DNA of 64,000 nucleotides from assembly GCF_021462225.1 (NCBI RefSeq), contig NC_061803.1, positions 37,718,174 to 37,782,173 of the forward strand. Direction: 5' to 3'. Shown here piece by piece: positions 51,955 through 62,676 of this stretch. Positions within the stretch are counted from its first letter, which is position 1. Each line of letters starts with the position of its first letter. This DNA comes from Girardinichthys multiradiatus (taxonomy: Eukaryota; Chordata; Actinopteri; Cyprinodontiformes; Goodeidae). The translations under genes and the position numbers were made by a program. The notes under the pieces were generated by a model that saw nothing but the letters and a program-made list of their open reading frames with translations, ran no database searches and was not told where the DNA came from.

Positions 51955-52780
51955 CACAACTCACAGGGCAACCTGAGGCCCAAAAGAGGACAGTTCCCAG
52001 CAGCAGCACACCCATTTCATACCATACACATGGATTTAATCGAACTGTCAAGGTCACAGGGGAAAAAATATTGCCTAGTGATAATAGATGCATTTTCTAA
52101 ATGGGTTGAAATATACCCTGCAAAACACTGTGATGCACTCACAGTAGCTAAGAACCTAGTGACACATTTCTTCCCCACATATGGTATCCCACAGATTATA
52201 AGGTCAGATAATGGAACTCATTTTGTAAATAGTGTAATAGAACTATGTTCTAAAGCATTAGGGTTTCAGTTGAAGATTAAGGAAAACAATGGAAGAAACT
52301 GGGAGGCCATGGCCCGAATGCCTATCCGTGGTTAAATTATGGATGAGAATAACTCCAAATAAAACTGGTCTTACTCCATTTGCCACCTACTGTACATCAT
52401 TGTATAACTCCACCCACTATATTCTGAGCCTGAGATCACGTGACACCAAGTTGCTGATGTAAATTTGTATTCTCAAAGAAATAGTACATGGCAGACCGTT
52501 TTCTCTGCCCTCTGACATGAATGAAAAAGAGAAAGCACAACAGGAAACTTCATTAGCTGAGTGGATGAATAAAATGTTGCAGACAAAAGAAACACAAATG
52601 TCCAGTGGTCTGCCGATAATCTCTGCTCCTATCCCACAGAACGACCTGAGGCCTGGAGACCTGGTCCTGATTAAGACACTCCACAGGAAGGATTGGAGCA
52701 CTCCTCGGTGGAAAGGGCCGTTTCAAGTACTCCTGACAACGCCCACAGCTCTGAAAATAGCAGAGAGGCATTCCTAGATC
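51955..52780 (+). pseudogene. ERV integrase remnant
   Basis: Integrase joins viral DNA to the host chromosome. The frame from 52030 has the core with both Asp residues (VIIDAFSKWVE; IRSDNGTHF) and then a deletion where the catalytic Glu helix should be. A later frame (52517-52777) carries the C-terminal domain, with [20 protein letters not shown] and [16 protein letters not shown], very like gammaretroviral integrase. In between, MRITPNKTGLTPF-like sequence is readable but broken. Confidence 0.88.
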
Positions 52781-52934
52781 CATAAAAGCCACTGTAAGCC
52801 AGTTTTGCCGTTACAAGAGCCAGATCAACCGACGGGGTAGCAGAGGAAGCCCGGCTACAAAGGGACTGGAGGACCCATGGAGCCCAGTGTCTCAAACCGG
52901 TGAAGAAAACAGCTGATCTGCACCCAATTATAAA

Positions 52935-54344
52935 ATGGCTCTCTGTAACATGTGGACAGGACTGATAAGCCTGAGCTTAATTCTGATAGCAGGACTCTTT
53001 CTCTGCCTAAAGCAGGATCCACAGGAGGTGATACCGCACCAGAAGAGATGGACATCAGACGGGACCCATCTCAGACCACTGACGGAAGGACATGACACAC
53101 ACCCATTTATGCAAAATTACTGGTACCGTTACGTGTTCGATACAGCTAAAACTCAAAATAAAACTGATTGTTATGTGTGTTCCATAATGCCCGTGCATTC
53201 CCAAGGCCCCACCATATATGTCAAAGCTATGAATGATTCACAGGCAAATTGCGCCTCCTCCTTTGGAGCACTAGGATATGCACGTCGCGATCAATTTATC
53301 TTACCAGGTCAGTTTCCAGCAGCAAACCAGAGTTTAAATTATACGTGCAACCCTCATAATTGTACCTGTCCCGATTTCTGGAAAGCCTTCAATATTACAG
53401 AAGGAGAAAAAATCTCCTCTTTCAATGCTTATTTAAAGGCATGCCCAGTGTTACAACAAAAACAAAGGGAACAACTCTACTTACTTGGGTACAAATACAA
53501 ATTGTAAAACAACATCTCAGATTACCACCTTCATGCAAAATGGCACATACTGGATAGAAGGGCTGGCATGGTTATGTGGTAATAACGCTTATTATGTACT
53601 TCCACCCAGCTGGTATGGTGTATGTACCCCAGTTTTCACATCAGATCACACTGTGGTACTTATTAAGCAGACTATAGTTATACCACATAGGAGGCCAAAA
53701 AGGGAAATAAATGTTAAACCACATGACCCCATTTGGGGAACAAATGTCCCAGATGAATTTAAACTTTGGCCTAAAGATGATAAAACATTATTATCTCTCC
53801 TACCCTGGTTGGGTGTGGGCAAATTAATGCTGCGCGTGGAAACTTTAAGTTATCGATTTGGACTGTTTCTAAATAACTCCATAATAGTAGAAGAGGGTCA
53901 AAACACAGAAATGAGCGCTATGCGAGCCATGGTAATTCAGAACCGCATGGCTTTGGATATTCTAACAGCATCAACGGGGGGCGTTTGTGTTCTATTGAAT
54001 AACACCTGTTGCACATATATCCCATATAATATACACTTTGCAAACATAACGGGAGCATTAAACAACCTACGGAATCTGCAAATGCCATGGCACATGACCA
54101 CCCAGATCCTAACTCTTGGTTAGATTGGATGCTCACAGGGGGATGGATAAATCTGTTTAAGGTTCTCCTAGTTGCAGTAATAGCATGCATGGACCTTCTG
54201 TGTCTCCTGTCAATATGTATTATCCCATGTTGCAAATGCATGGTACAAAGAATAGTAACTCTGTCAGTCACGGTGGCATATGCAACACTGAACCAGGTAG
54301 AAATGCACGAAAATGAAGTGGACGATTATGATGACATGTTGTAA
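52935..54344 (+). pseudogene. ERV envelope gene, two frameshifts
   Basis: Envelope glycoprotein of a gammaretrovirus-like element, described only. Three overlapping frames run in order: 52935-53507 (hydrophobic leader, surface-subunit start, several N-glycosylation sites), 53485-54123 (rest of the surface subunit with a WLCGNNAYY block, a furin-like RRPKR at 53689-53703, and most of the transmembrane subunit with the CX6CC motif CVLLNNTCC at 53986-54012), and 54087-54344 (membrane anchor about 54141-54240 and cytoplasmic tail). The breaks lie near 53.49 and 54.10 kb. No single product can be made from this copy. Apart from the breaks, the frames are long and free of stops, so decay is young. 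Confidence 0.93.
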
Positions 54345-54511
54345 ATAAATCACATCAAAAGCCTGAATGTACTCATACATTGTATTTCATAAAATGACCT
54401 TACAGCAGAAAATCGAAAGAAGTTGTTGCTTAAGTGAAATGAGAAAAAGTACAATGATGACATAAACAGGGCAGATTTTTAAATTCCTTTATTATGTTTC
54501 ACTGTGTTCAT

Positions 54512-54667
54512 TAAGTATTATCCTTTTATTTTTATGTTTTCAAGTATTGATCTTTTATTTTTAAGTTTTCAGGTATTATTCTTTTATTTTTATGTTTTCA
54601 AGTATTATTCTTTTATTTTTATGTTTTCAAGTATTATTCATTTATTTTTATGATTTCAAGTATTGAT
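54512..54667 (+). repeat. about 30-bp minisatellite, five copies
   Basis: Five near-identical units of CTTTTATTTTTATGTTTTCA plus AGTATTATT follow one another between env and the 3' LTR. A small GC hairpin (TCGCCG-AGGG-CGGCGA, 54688-54703) follows immediately. Confidence 0.88.
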
Positions 54668-54813
54668 CAACATTTAACTTTTAATGGTCGCCGAGGGCGG
54701 CGAGGCCGTATGAGTATTTCCCACAAAATATAATCTGTTTACCGTCCGTGGGTTTTCGCTCATACAGAGTATTTTTCTAATTCGTTTTTATATTAAATGA
54801 TTTTACTTGTGAT

Positions 54814-54824
54814 AAAAGGAGGGA
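54814..54824 (+). other. ERV polypurine tract
   Basis: AAAAGGAGGGA lies directly before the 3' LTR (one base, C, between), the expected primer site for plus-strand DNA synthesis. Confidence 0.85.
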
Positions 54825-54825
54825 C

Positions 54826-55160
54826 TGTTGGATGGGTGCAAGGACTTGTTATCACTCATGTAAAAACTTTGTGCTGCAAGGCACCTGCACTCCGCTTTGT
54901 ATCATGATCTGGTATGCAGCCCTCCTGTGTGTGGGATCACCATTATCTATTTCACACACTAGGCTGAATCGCACCCCGTGAGAACCAGCCTCCTTTCAGC
55001 CTCACACAAACACACATACTGAACTGTCTGTTGAACTGTGCATATAAATAAAGAGATAGGGTTTCAAAACTTTGTAGTCTGCACTGCAAAGTGAGCTACC
55101 CTTGCAAGTAAAACTGACTGTATCGTTCTTACCTCTGAGTTGACTGAATATTACCTAACA
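54826..55160 (+). repeat. ERV 3' LTR
   Basis: 335 bp, TGTTGGATGG to ACCTAACA, matching the 5' LTR throughout. It is directly preceded by the polypurine tract and followed by the CTGAT duplication and LINE sequence. Confidence 0.95.
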
Positions 55161-55439
55161 CTGATGGCTGTGGGCAGGAAGGATCTCCTGTAGCGCTCCG
55201 TCTTACAGCACATCTGAAGAAGCCTCTGACTGAAGACACTCTGTTGTTGTAGGACAGTCTCATGAAGAGGATGCTCAGGGTTTTCCATAATGTTCTTCAT
55301 TTTATGAGAAGAATCCTTCTTTGTACAATGATCTCCAGAGGAGTCCCCAGAACAGAGCCAGCTTTCTTTATCAGCTTGTTGAGCTTTTTTAAGTCCCTGG
55401 CTCTGATGCTGCTTCCCCAGCAGATGACAGCAGAAGAGA

Positions 55440-56300
55440 TCACACTTTCCACGACTTATAGAAGATCTGCAGCATCTTGCTGCAAACACCAAAGGACCTA
55501 AGCTTCATCAAGAAGTACAGTCTGCTCTGTCCCTTCTTGTAGATGGCTTCACAGTTGCATCTCCACTCCAGTCTGTTGTCCAGGTGAACACCAAGGTATT
55601 TATACTCCTGCACCACCTCCACCTCCTCTCCCATGATGGAAATAGTTTTTGACTTATTCCTGTTTCTCTTAAAATCTACAATCATCTCCTTTGTTTTAGT
55701 CATGTTCAAGATGAGATGATTACTTCCACACTGAATTGAATTGAATTGAATTGACTACCTGGTTAGACACACAACCCTTCAGTCTCACAAACTGTGGTCT
55801 GTTTGTCAGGTAGTCTTTGATCCAGGAGATTTTTCAGGCCTCCATCTGAGTCTTCTGGAGTTTCTGACAAAGCAAATCAGGTTGGATTGTATTAAATGCA
55901 CTGGAGAAATCAAAGAACATGATCCTCACAGTGCTACTGGCTTTGTCCAGATGACAGTGGGTTTATTGAAGCAGGTGTATGATGGCATCTTTAACTCCTT
56001 GCTTACTCAGGTGGGCCAACAGGAGTCTCTCTAGGACCTTCATGATGTGAGATGTCAGGGCAATAGGTCTATAGTCATTGAGGACTGATGGGTGAGTTTT
56101 CTTTGGTACCGGAACAAGACAGGAGGTCTTCCACAACACCGGAACCTTCTTCTGGGCCAGGCTAAGGTTGAAGAGGTGCTGCAGAATCCCACAAAGCTAC
56201 TCTGCACAGGCCTTCAAGACTCTAAGGCTGACATGATCTGGACCTGCAGCCTTATTCCTATTCAGTCTCTCCAGTTGTCTCTTCACCTGACTTCTTGAGA
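55440..56300 (-). pseudogene. Rex1/CR1-like LINE reverse-transcriptase remnant
   Basis: Minus-strand frames around 56250-55790 give KAAGPDHVSLRVLKACAE, LNDYRPIALTSHIMKVLERL, MFFDFSSAFNTIQPDLLCQK-like and SWIKDYLTDRPQFVRL. The last 89 codons (55709-55440) read MNMTKTKEMIVDFKRNRNKS and YKYLGVHLDNRLEWRCN, the thumb region. A GAATT run near 55733 replaces the catalytic YADD segment. Confidence 0.85.
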
Positions 56301-56645
56301 CACACAGGTGGAAGCAAAGGAAGTATCAGCATCTTCTGATATAGTTGAAGGCAAACATGTAGAAGCAGAAGGGTCTAGGGCTGAGGTGGAAGATAAAAAA
56401 TGTGAGGTGTTACTGGACAGCTGTGGGTCCTGTGGGTCAAAGGAAGGTGGAATGTCTGTTTGGCTGTGAGCAGGAGAGGAGGATGCGAAGGATTCTTCAG
56501 CTTCCTGTGACCATTTTCTCACAGTCCTCTTTATTACAGGTTGCCTCTGAACAAGGTGAACAAGGGGCTTATATATCGAGCAGAGAAAAACAAGATTGTG
56601 ATCTGATTTGCCTAGAGGAGGTCTTGCTGTAGAGATGTATGAGTC

Positions 56646-57476
56646 CTAGACATTTGCATAAAACAAATCCAACGTATTGTTTTCTCTGGTAGAGCAGCTG
56701 ACAAACTGTTGAAATGTTGGAAGTGTAGCAGAGAATGAAGCGTGGTTAAAATCACCAGAAATTGCCACAAAAGCATTGGGGTTTTGTGTCTGTAGCTTAG
56801 CAACAACTGAGCTGATGGCATCACATGCAGTGCCGGCAACAGCGGAAGGTGGAATGTATACTGTTGCCAAAATAACACTGGTGAACTCTCTGGGTAAATA
56901 ATATGGACGAAAACTTACTGCCAACAGTTCAATATCTGGACTGCAGAGACGACACTTCACAGTAACATGTCCTGGATTACACCATCTGTTGTTCACAAGT
57001 ACTGCCAGTCCACCTCCTTTACATTTGCCGCTCCTCTTTAAATCTCTGTCTGCTGGTATGGTTAAAAAGACCGGCAGAGAGATGCTGGAGTCAGGGATAT
57101 GATCCTGCGGCCATGTCTCAGTAAAACACATAATACTGCATTCCTAGTACTCTGGCTGGGTCCTTTGTAGGGCTTGGAGTTCATCCAACTTGTTTCCCAA
57201 GGATCTCACATTGCCCATCATAATCGACAGAAGAGATGGTTTGAACTTCCTCCTTCTCTCTCTTCTCTTTGCTCCTGCTCTGCATCCATGGCGTCTCCTT
57301 TTCAACTTATCAGGGATTTGGGGTTGTAGTTGAAGTATTATTTGAGCTTTTGAGATATTAATCAGCTGCTCCCGGTTGTAAGAAACAACCTCGTTGCCAT
57401 GGCAATGCATCATAACAAATGTCCAAAAGTAGAAAAGTATTAGGAAAAATCCTCCAAAATGCACAGCATCCGACAC
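56646..57476 (-). pseudogene. Rex1/CR1-like LINE endonuclease remnant
   Basis: Two consecutive minus-strand frames. The first ends KFKPSLLSIMMGNVRSLGNK and LDELQALQRTQPEY. The next, from MCFTETWPQDHIPDSSISLP, has GKCKGGGLAVLVNNRW and AISGDFNHASF, the endonuclease core. A stop after YANV at 56646 truncates it. Confidence 0.85.
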
Positions 57477-57764
57477 CGGAGAGGACAGTCATCCATAAAA
57501 AAATCAACTGTATCCACCACAAGAGGAAGAGTTCCCAAAAATGAATAAATCAGAATCAAAAGTAACAGACCTACTCCAACCTTCTGCACCTTGAGCAGCG
57601 CAATTCTAGAACAAAAAAAGCATCCACAGTGAACAAAAGGTTAACTTGCAGCTAAGAGTTATGTCTGTGTTCCGCTGGGGACCTGCATGGAAGTTTGTTG
57701 CAAAACAGGTTTTTTATTCAAAAACTTCTTACTGGCCTTTAATGTTGTAACCCATGGCTGGGGT

Positions 57765-58092
57765 ATATATATATGAGTGATGAACCAGGCTGGGAGTTTT
57801 AAAGGCCTCAGGAATCTTTTGCAGGTGTTTAGAGTTAACTCGTTGATTCAGATGATTAGGTTCATAGCTCGTTTAGAGACCCCTTTTATGATATGCTAAT
57901 TTTGTGAGATAGGAATTTTGGGTTTTCATGAGCTGTATGCCAAAATCATCCGTATTAAGACAATAAAAGACCTGAAATATTTCAGTTAGTGTGCAATGAA
58001 TCTAAAATATATGAATGTTAAATTTTCATCATGACATTATGGAAAATAATGAACTTTATCACAATATGCTAATATTTTGAGAAGGACCTGTA
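57765..58092 (-). mobile_element. Tc1 (copy A/B/C family) 5'-end fragment
   Basis: From the outer end GGACCTGTA at 58092 inward, it matches the transposon terminus and the untranslated leader (TGAACCAGGCTGGGAGTTTT) of copies A-C, and stops just before the transposase start. A TATATATATA insertion lies at about 57764-57774. Confidence 0.9.
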
Positions 58093-58529
58093 CATAACCA
58101 AATTCAAGAAGGATTTGTTTGATCAGAGCGCTTAATTGAAAACACATATGACATTAGGCAACCTGACATGAGGAAGCAAGTAACCATCCTTCAGTCAGTT
58201 TAGTCATTTTAATTTCACAGCACACTACTATGCATTTTCATTATTTATATAACCCTTCCATTATTTAAATTGGTTTCACTTAAATGTAGAAAGTGTGTTT
58301 AATTTCATTTAAATGGTACATTTGTAAGGAAAATGCATTGTAGGTTAAGAGGGTTAGGGTTAAAAGGACAGGTGGGTTGCACCCATGGAAAATTAAAAGC
58401 AAAATAATCTCTGCCAATGCCAAACACTCTTCAACCAGAATTTGTCAATCAATTAATCTTAATAGAACACTTTACAGACCCAAAGTGACCGTAGTGCTAT
58501 ACAGGTCCATTAAATAAAAGAAATAAAAA
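58093..58529. other. intergenic, no feature recognised
   Basis: No coding, RNA or transposon signal was identified. Confidence 0.4.
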
Positions 58530-58795
58530 CATAAACTAGGCAACTGTGGTTCAGTAGGAAGAGTAGTCGTCTTGCAATCAGAAGGTTGTGGGTTCGATTC
58601 CAGCTTCCTCCTGCCATATGTCGATGTGCCCCTGGGCAAGGCACTTAACCTCAAGTTGCCTACCAATCTGCGTATCGGTGTATGAATGTGTGAGCGTTAG
58701 TGCGTGCGATTGGGTGAATGTGGGTCAAGTGTAAAGCGCTTTGAGCAGTCTGTATGACTGGAAAAGCGCTATATAAGTTCAGTCCATTTACCATT
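58530..58795 (+). mobile_element. tRNA-derived SINE
   Basis: The head ACTGTGGTTCAGTAGGAAGA (box A) and GTGGGTTCGATTCCAG (box B) are spaced as in a pol III promoter. The body then has GGGCAAGGCACTTAACC and the tail region AAGCGCTTTGAGCAGTC, CGCTATATAAGT, a layout common to many teleost SINEs. Not a functional tRNA. Confidence 0.85.
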
Positions 58796-59384
58796 CAGTC
58801 CATTTAAACTAAGCAGCTGCCTTAGCAGCCCGGACACTGCTCTTGCCTGTGCCTCATCACTAACTTTAGGCTTGATGGTCCAGTGTGGAAAACCTACAGC
58901 AGGTTTACTAACAAGTGATCTAGCTTTTTAGCTAAATACCAGGGAATATTGCATGATAATATCTCCCCAATCAGAGAACAGGGCTTCTGTAAACATGTGA
59001 TTTTTATTACCTTAAAATCGCAGAACTGGCCTGACTAGTTAAACAATGATGTCTTGTGACTTTCTGAATAACACGATGATGTGAGATATAACCTAATAAT
59101 TCCCTAATGTCTCGGCCAATTGCATCATTTATTGATACTGCAATATTTTCTGCTTCGTCCTTCACCACAACATCCAGTTGGTTAGTGATTTAGCCCCATT
59201 ATACTGCATCACTTCTGGCGGTGACCTCAAGTCCAAAGGTTCATAACGTTTTTTCGACGACGTTCCCTTTTCCCCTCTTCAAGCCAATCTGAGCCCCCCC
59301 CATTACCTCAATATGCCTGACCTCTCCCAAAGACGCATTCATCCTTGATTTCTTTATCAAAATAATAAAAGCTATATATATATA

Positions 59385-60694
59385 TACAGTATACACCAAA
59401 AGTTTGGGCACACCTTCTCATTCAAAGAGTTTTCTTTATTTTAATGACTATGAATATTGTATTAGAATTCGTATTATGGCAAGAAAAAAGCAGCTAAGTA
59501 AAGAAAAACGAGTGGCCGTCATTACTTTAAGAAATGAAGGTCAGTCAGTCCGAACAATTGGGAAAACTTTGAAAGTGTCCCCAAGTGCAGTCGCAAAAAC
59601 CATCAAACGCTACAAAGAAACTGGCTCACATGAGGACCGCCCCAGGAAAGGAAGACCAAGAGTCACCTCTGCTGCGGACGATAAGTTCATCCAAGTCACC
59701 AGCCTCAGAAATTGCAGGTTAACAGTAGCTCAGATTAGAGAACAGGTCAATGCCACACAGAGTTCTAGCAGCAGACACATCTCTAGAACAACTGTTAAGA
59801 GGAGACTGTGTGAATCAGGCCTTCATGGTAAAATAGCTGCTAGGAAACCACTGCTGAGGACAGGCAACATGCAGAAGAGACTTGTTTTGGGCTAAAGAAC
59901 ACAAGGAACAAACATTAGACCAGTGGAAATCTGTGCTTTGGTCTGATGAGTCCAAGTTTGAGATCTTTGGTTCCAACCACCGTGTCTTTGTGCGGCGCAG
60001 AAGAGGTGAACGGATGGACTCTACATGCCTGGTTCCCACCGTGAAGTATGGAGGAGGAGGTGTGATGGTGTGGGGGTGCTTTGCTGGTGACACTGTTGGG
60101 GATTTATTCAAAATTGAAGGCATACTGAACCAGCATGGCTACCACAGCATCTTGCAGCGGCATGCTATTCCATCCGGTTTGCGTCTAGTTGGACCATCAT
60201 TTATTTTTCAACAGGACAATGACCCCAAACACACCTCCAGGCTGTGTAAGGGCTATTTGACCAAAAAGGATAGTGATAGGGTGCTGCGCCAGATGACCTG
60301 GCCTCCACAGTCAACGGACCTGAACGCAATCGAGATGGCTTGGGTTGAGCTGAACCGCAGAGTGAAGGCAAAAGGGCCAACAAGTGCTAAGCATCTATGG
60401 CAACTCCTTCAAGACTGTTGGAAAACCATTTCAGGTGACTACCTCTTGAAGCTCATCAACAGAATGCCAAGAGTGTGCGTAGCAGTAATTAAAGCAAAAG
60501 GTGACTACTTTGAAGAACCTAGAATATACGACATATTTTCAGTTGTTTCACACTTTTTTGTTCAGTATATAATTCTACATGTGTTAATTCATAGTTTTGA
60601 TGTCTTCAGTGTGAAGCTACAATATTCATAGTCATGAAAATAAAGAAAACTCTTTGAATGAGAAGGTGTGTCCAAACTTTTGGTCTGTACTGTA
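59385..60694 (+). mobile_element. DD38E (Intruder-like) Tc1 element
   Basis: Ends TACAGTATACACCAAAAGTT at 59385 and the mirrored TTTGGTCTGTACTGTA at 60694, in a TA-rich flank. The left end has lost the inner part of the long inverted repeat seen in the copy at 38234-39720. It contains a transposase with a single frameshift. Confidence 0.95.
59476..60540 (+). pseudogene. DD38E Tc1 transposase, one frameshift
   Basis: The first frame runs from ATG 59476 (MARKKQLSKEKRVAVITLRN) to 59895, with a helix-turn-helix and GRPRV. The second frame, from 59882, covers the catalytic domain: SDESKFEIFG, GGGGVMVWGCF, IFQQDNDPKHTSR and STDLNAIEMAW. Asp, Asp and Glu are all present, with 38 residues between the last two. 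The coding tail matches other copies up to FEEPRI (about 60526). After that the frame reads on into the inverted repeat to 60631. Only the frameshift near 59.88 kb prevents a full product. Confidence 0.93.
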
Positions 60695-62200
60695 TATAGA
60701 CACACACACATTACAGGAAACCCTGCTTCTGTTTCTCTTCAATAAGAACTGTAAAAATTCATAAAACAGTCAGTTCTTGTTGACAGTAGCTGTTGTATCC
60801 TAACACATCTACTATTATGATGCCCTCATGATATGTGTTAAGCTCTTTCTTCTTAAATGTAAGATCTTTATCAACTTTTATCAAGCAGCAGAACAAATAG
60901 GATCAAATTGTGCCTAGACTGCAAAAACGTGTGAGGCAGCTCCATGTTTTTTCTACTAACTGTGAAAACAACACACAGCTCTTACTTCAAGACACAGCTT
61001 GCCATTGTTAACAATCACATGGTGCAACTTTAATGGCACACTTTATTTTCTTGGTATTCTGACCATGCCGTCTCATGAAAAAGCACATCAGCAGATCAAA
61101 TGTAACCACAAAGAGCCTCACAGTAAAGCACAGAAAAAAGATTTATGTGGCTAACGACAGCATAATTGATAGCATGGACACAATGAGTGTAAATTTCCAT
61201 TCAGTCTAAGCAAAATGAAGCATGACACAGGATGACCATGATTCTTAAACAACCTTTCACTGTATTCGACCAAACGAAATCAGTCTAGAAAAAGTAAAAT
61301 CAACCATCATTTAGCAGCATAGCATCGGCCGTTCTATCATCTCTCCTCTTTGTCCCTCTTAGAGTCAATTTACAGTTCTCCCTGGCTGACAAGCACAGAT
61401 CTGCCCATTAATTTAAGGGATGAAACTGACTGTTTCTATGGTAACCCTTTGTTTTTGCTTTTCAGTAACAATGGCGACTGATGTTAATTGGGAGATTTAT
61501 GAAGACTGAAAAACGTGGCTTTTCCCACCCCTGGTGGCTTCCATCCAGCCTATTACAGTGTGTCCTTTGCTTAAACGACACACAGCTGCATAAAGGACAT
61601 GGCTATCTTGTATAATTTTCTTAGAAATTATACAAGAGGGCTTGACATTGGCATTGTGAGACTTGTTTTTTTCTGGAGTGGAACTTAATATTTAATTATG
61701 TCAAAAAAAGTATTGAAATCAGATTCTGCTCCACAGTTAGTTAATGTGGTCTAAATTCTAGTTTGAAAAGGATGCAATTATCCTTTAAATTCAGGATTTA
61801 ATTGATCAGCTAGTATCAAGACACTGTATTGGTGTGTGAATTTCATTCTAATGTATATTTTTGTGCAATTTATGGTGCTTATTGAACCTATTGTGGTCAT
61901 TATGTTATAGAATACCACACGCAAGGGCAAAATCTCACTAAATGGAATGTCACTTTTGCCCTTTAAATGGTTATTGAACAGTTGAAAACCCAAATAATAC
62001 TAAAAAACTGCCGATATTTTCAAGTTTAAGTTGTCTTGGACAAAGGTTCTCTCTCACTGCATACGTTTTAATAATTCAGCAGCTTTATAATCTAAATAAA
62101 TTCAGGTTGTCTATGCATAATTTATTCACATTAGCTGTTTGATTACCTACATTAGCTAACACCATCTCCAGTCTTGTGAATTAATTTTGTCTCTGTTGTT
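60695..62200. other. intergenic, no feature recognised
   Basis: 1.5 kb of AT-rich sequence with a short (AC)n run near 60702. No gene, RNA or transposon terminus was recognised. Confidence 0.4.
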
Positions 62201-62676
62201 TTTTCAGTTACTTACCTGCTCAATGGCTCTAGTCCTCGATGCGGCTGTCCCGGGTTCAAGTCCCAGACTGGTTCTGTCTGGCAGACAGCACCAGTCCCCT
62301 GGGTCGGGACGCACTGGCCCACAATTGGCCCGTTGTCTCCTATATATTTTTCCTCCGCTGCCCCTTTTGGGCCCGACCCTCCTGAGAGTCCTTCAAGATG
62401 GGCACCGTCTACTATTGGTGGCCCTCTTCTGGCCTGGGAGGACCTGGTTTCCTCTGCTGCCCAGACTCTGCTGCAGCTCTTCCATGCTTCTTCCCCCGAG
62501 GAGGGAAACTTCTTTCTCAGCTGGGGTGTCGGATCCTGCACCCCAATCCCAGTCGCCTGCAGCTGTGGGTTTGGCCGCTGCAGGGCCCTGTGTGGTACAG
62601 CGGCCGGGTCGGCCATGCAATGAGCAATGCCAAAGCTCCCTCCACGCGTCAGCTGTATGCTTGTTGGTAGAAGGTT

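Larger units (their letters stand above)
47464..55160 (+). mobile_element. endogenous retrovirus, gamma-like, defective
   Basis: A complete LTR-to-LTR provirus of about 7.7 kb in plus orientation with 5-bp target duplication CTGAT (47459-47463 and 55161-55165). It has a PBS for tRNA-Tyr, a structured leader, a gag start with early stops, pol pieces (RT start, integrase) separated by large gaps filled with other DNA, a gammaretrovirus-type env with two frameshifts, and a polypurine tract. The integrase C-terminus and env architecture (CX6CC transmembrane subunit) resemble gamma/epsilon-type elements. It cannot encode any complete viral protein. Confidence 0.93.
47351..57480 (-). mobile_element. 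Rex1/CR1-like LINE, split by the ERV
   Basis: The 5' part (57480 to 55161, minus strand) and the 3' tail (47463-47351: complement of AATTCAATTCAAAAATACTT and CATCCCAAAGGGAAATGAAA) are interrupted exactly by the ERV at 47464-55160 with target duplication CTGAT. Joined, the LINE is about 2.4 kb and contains endonuclease and RT remnants in order. Confidence 0.85.

Noticed and set aside
58545..58620. tRNA gene on the plus strand
   Set aside because: Same reasoning: tRNA-like head of a SINE followed by a long unrelated body.
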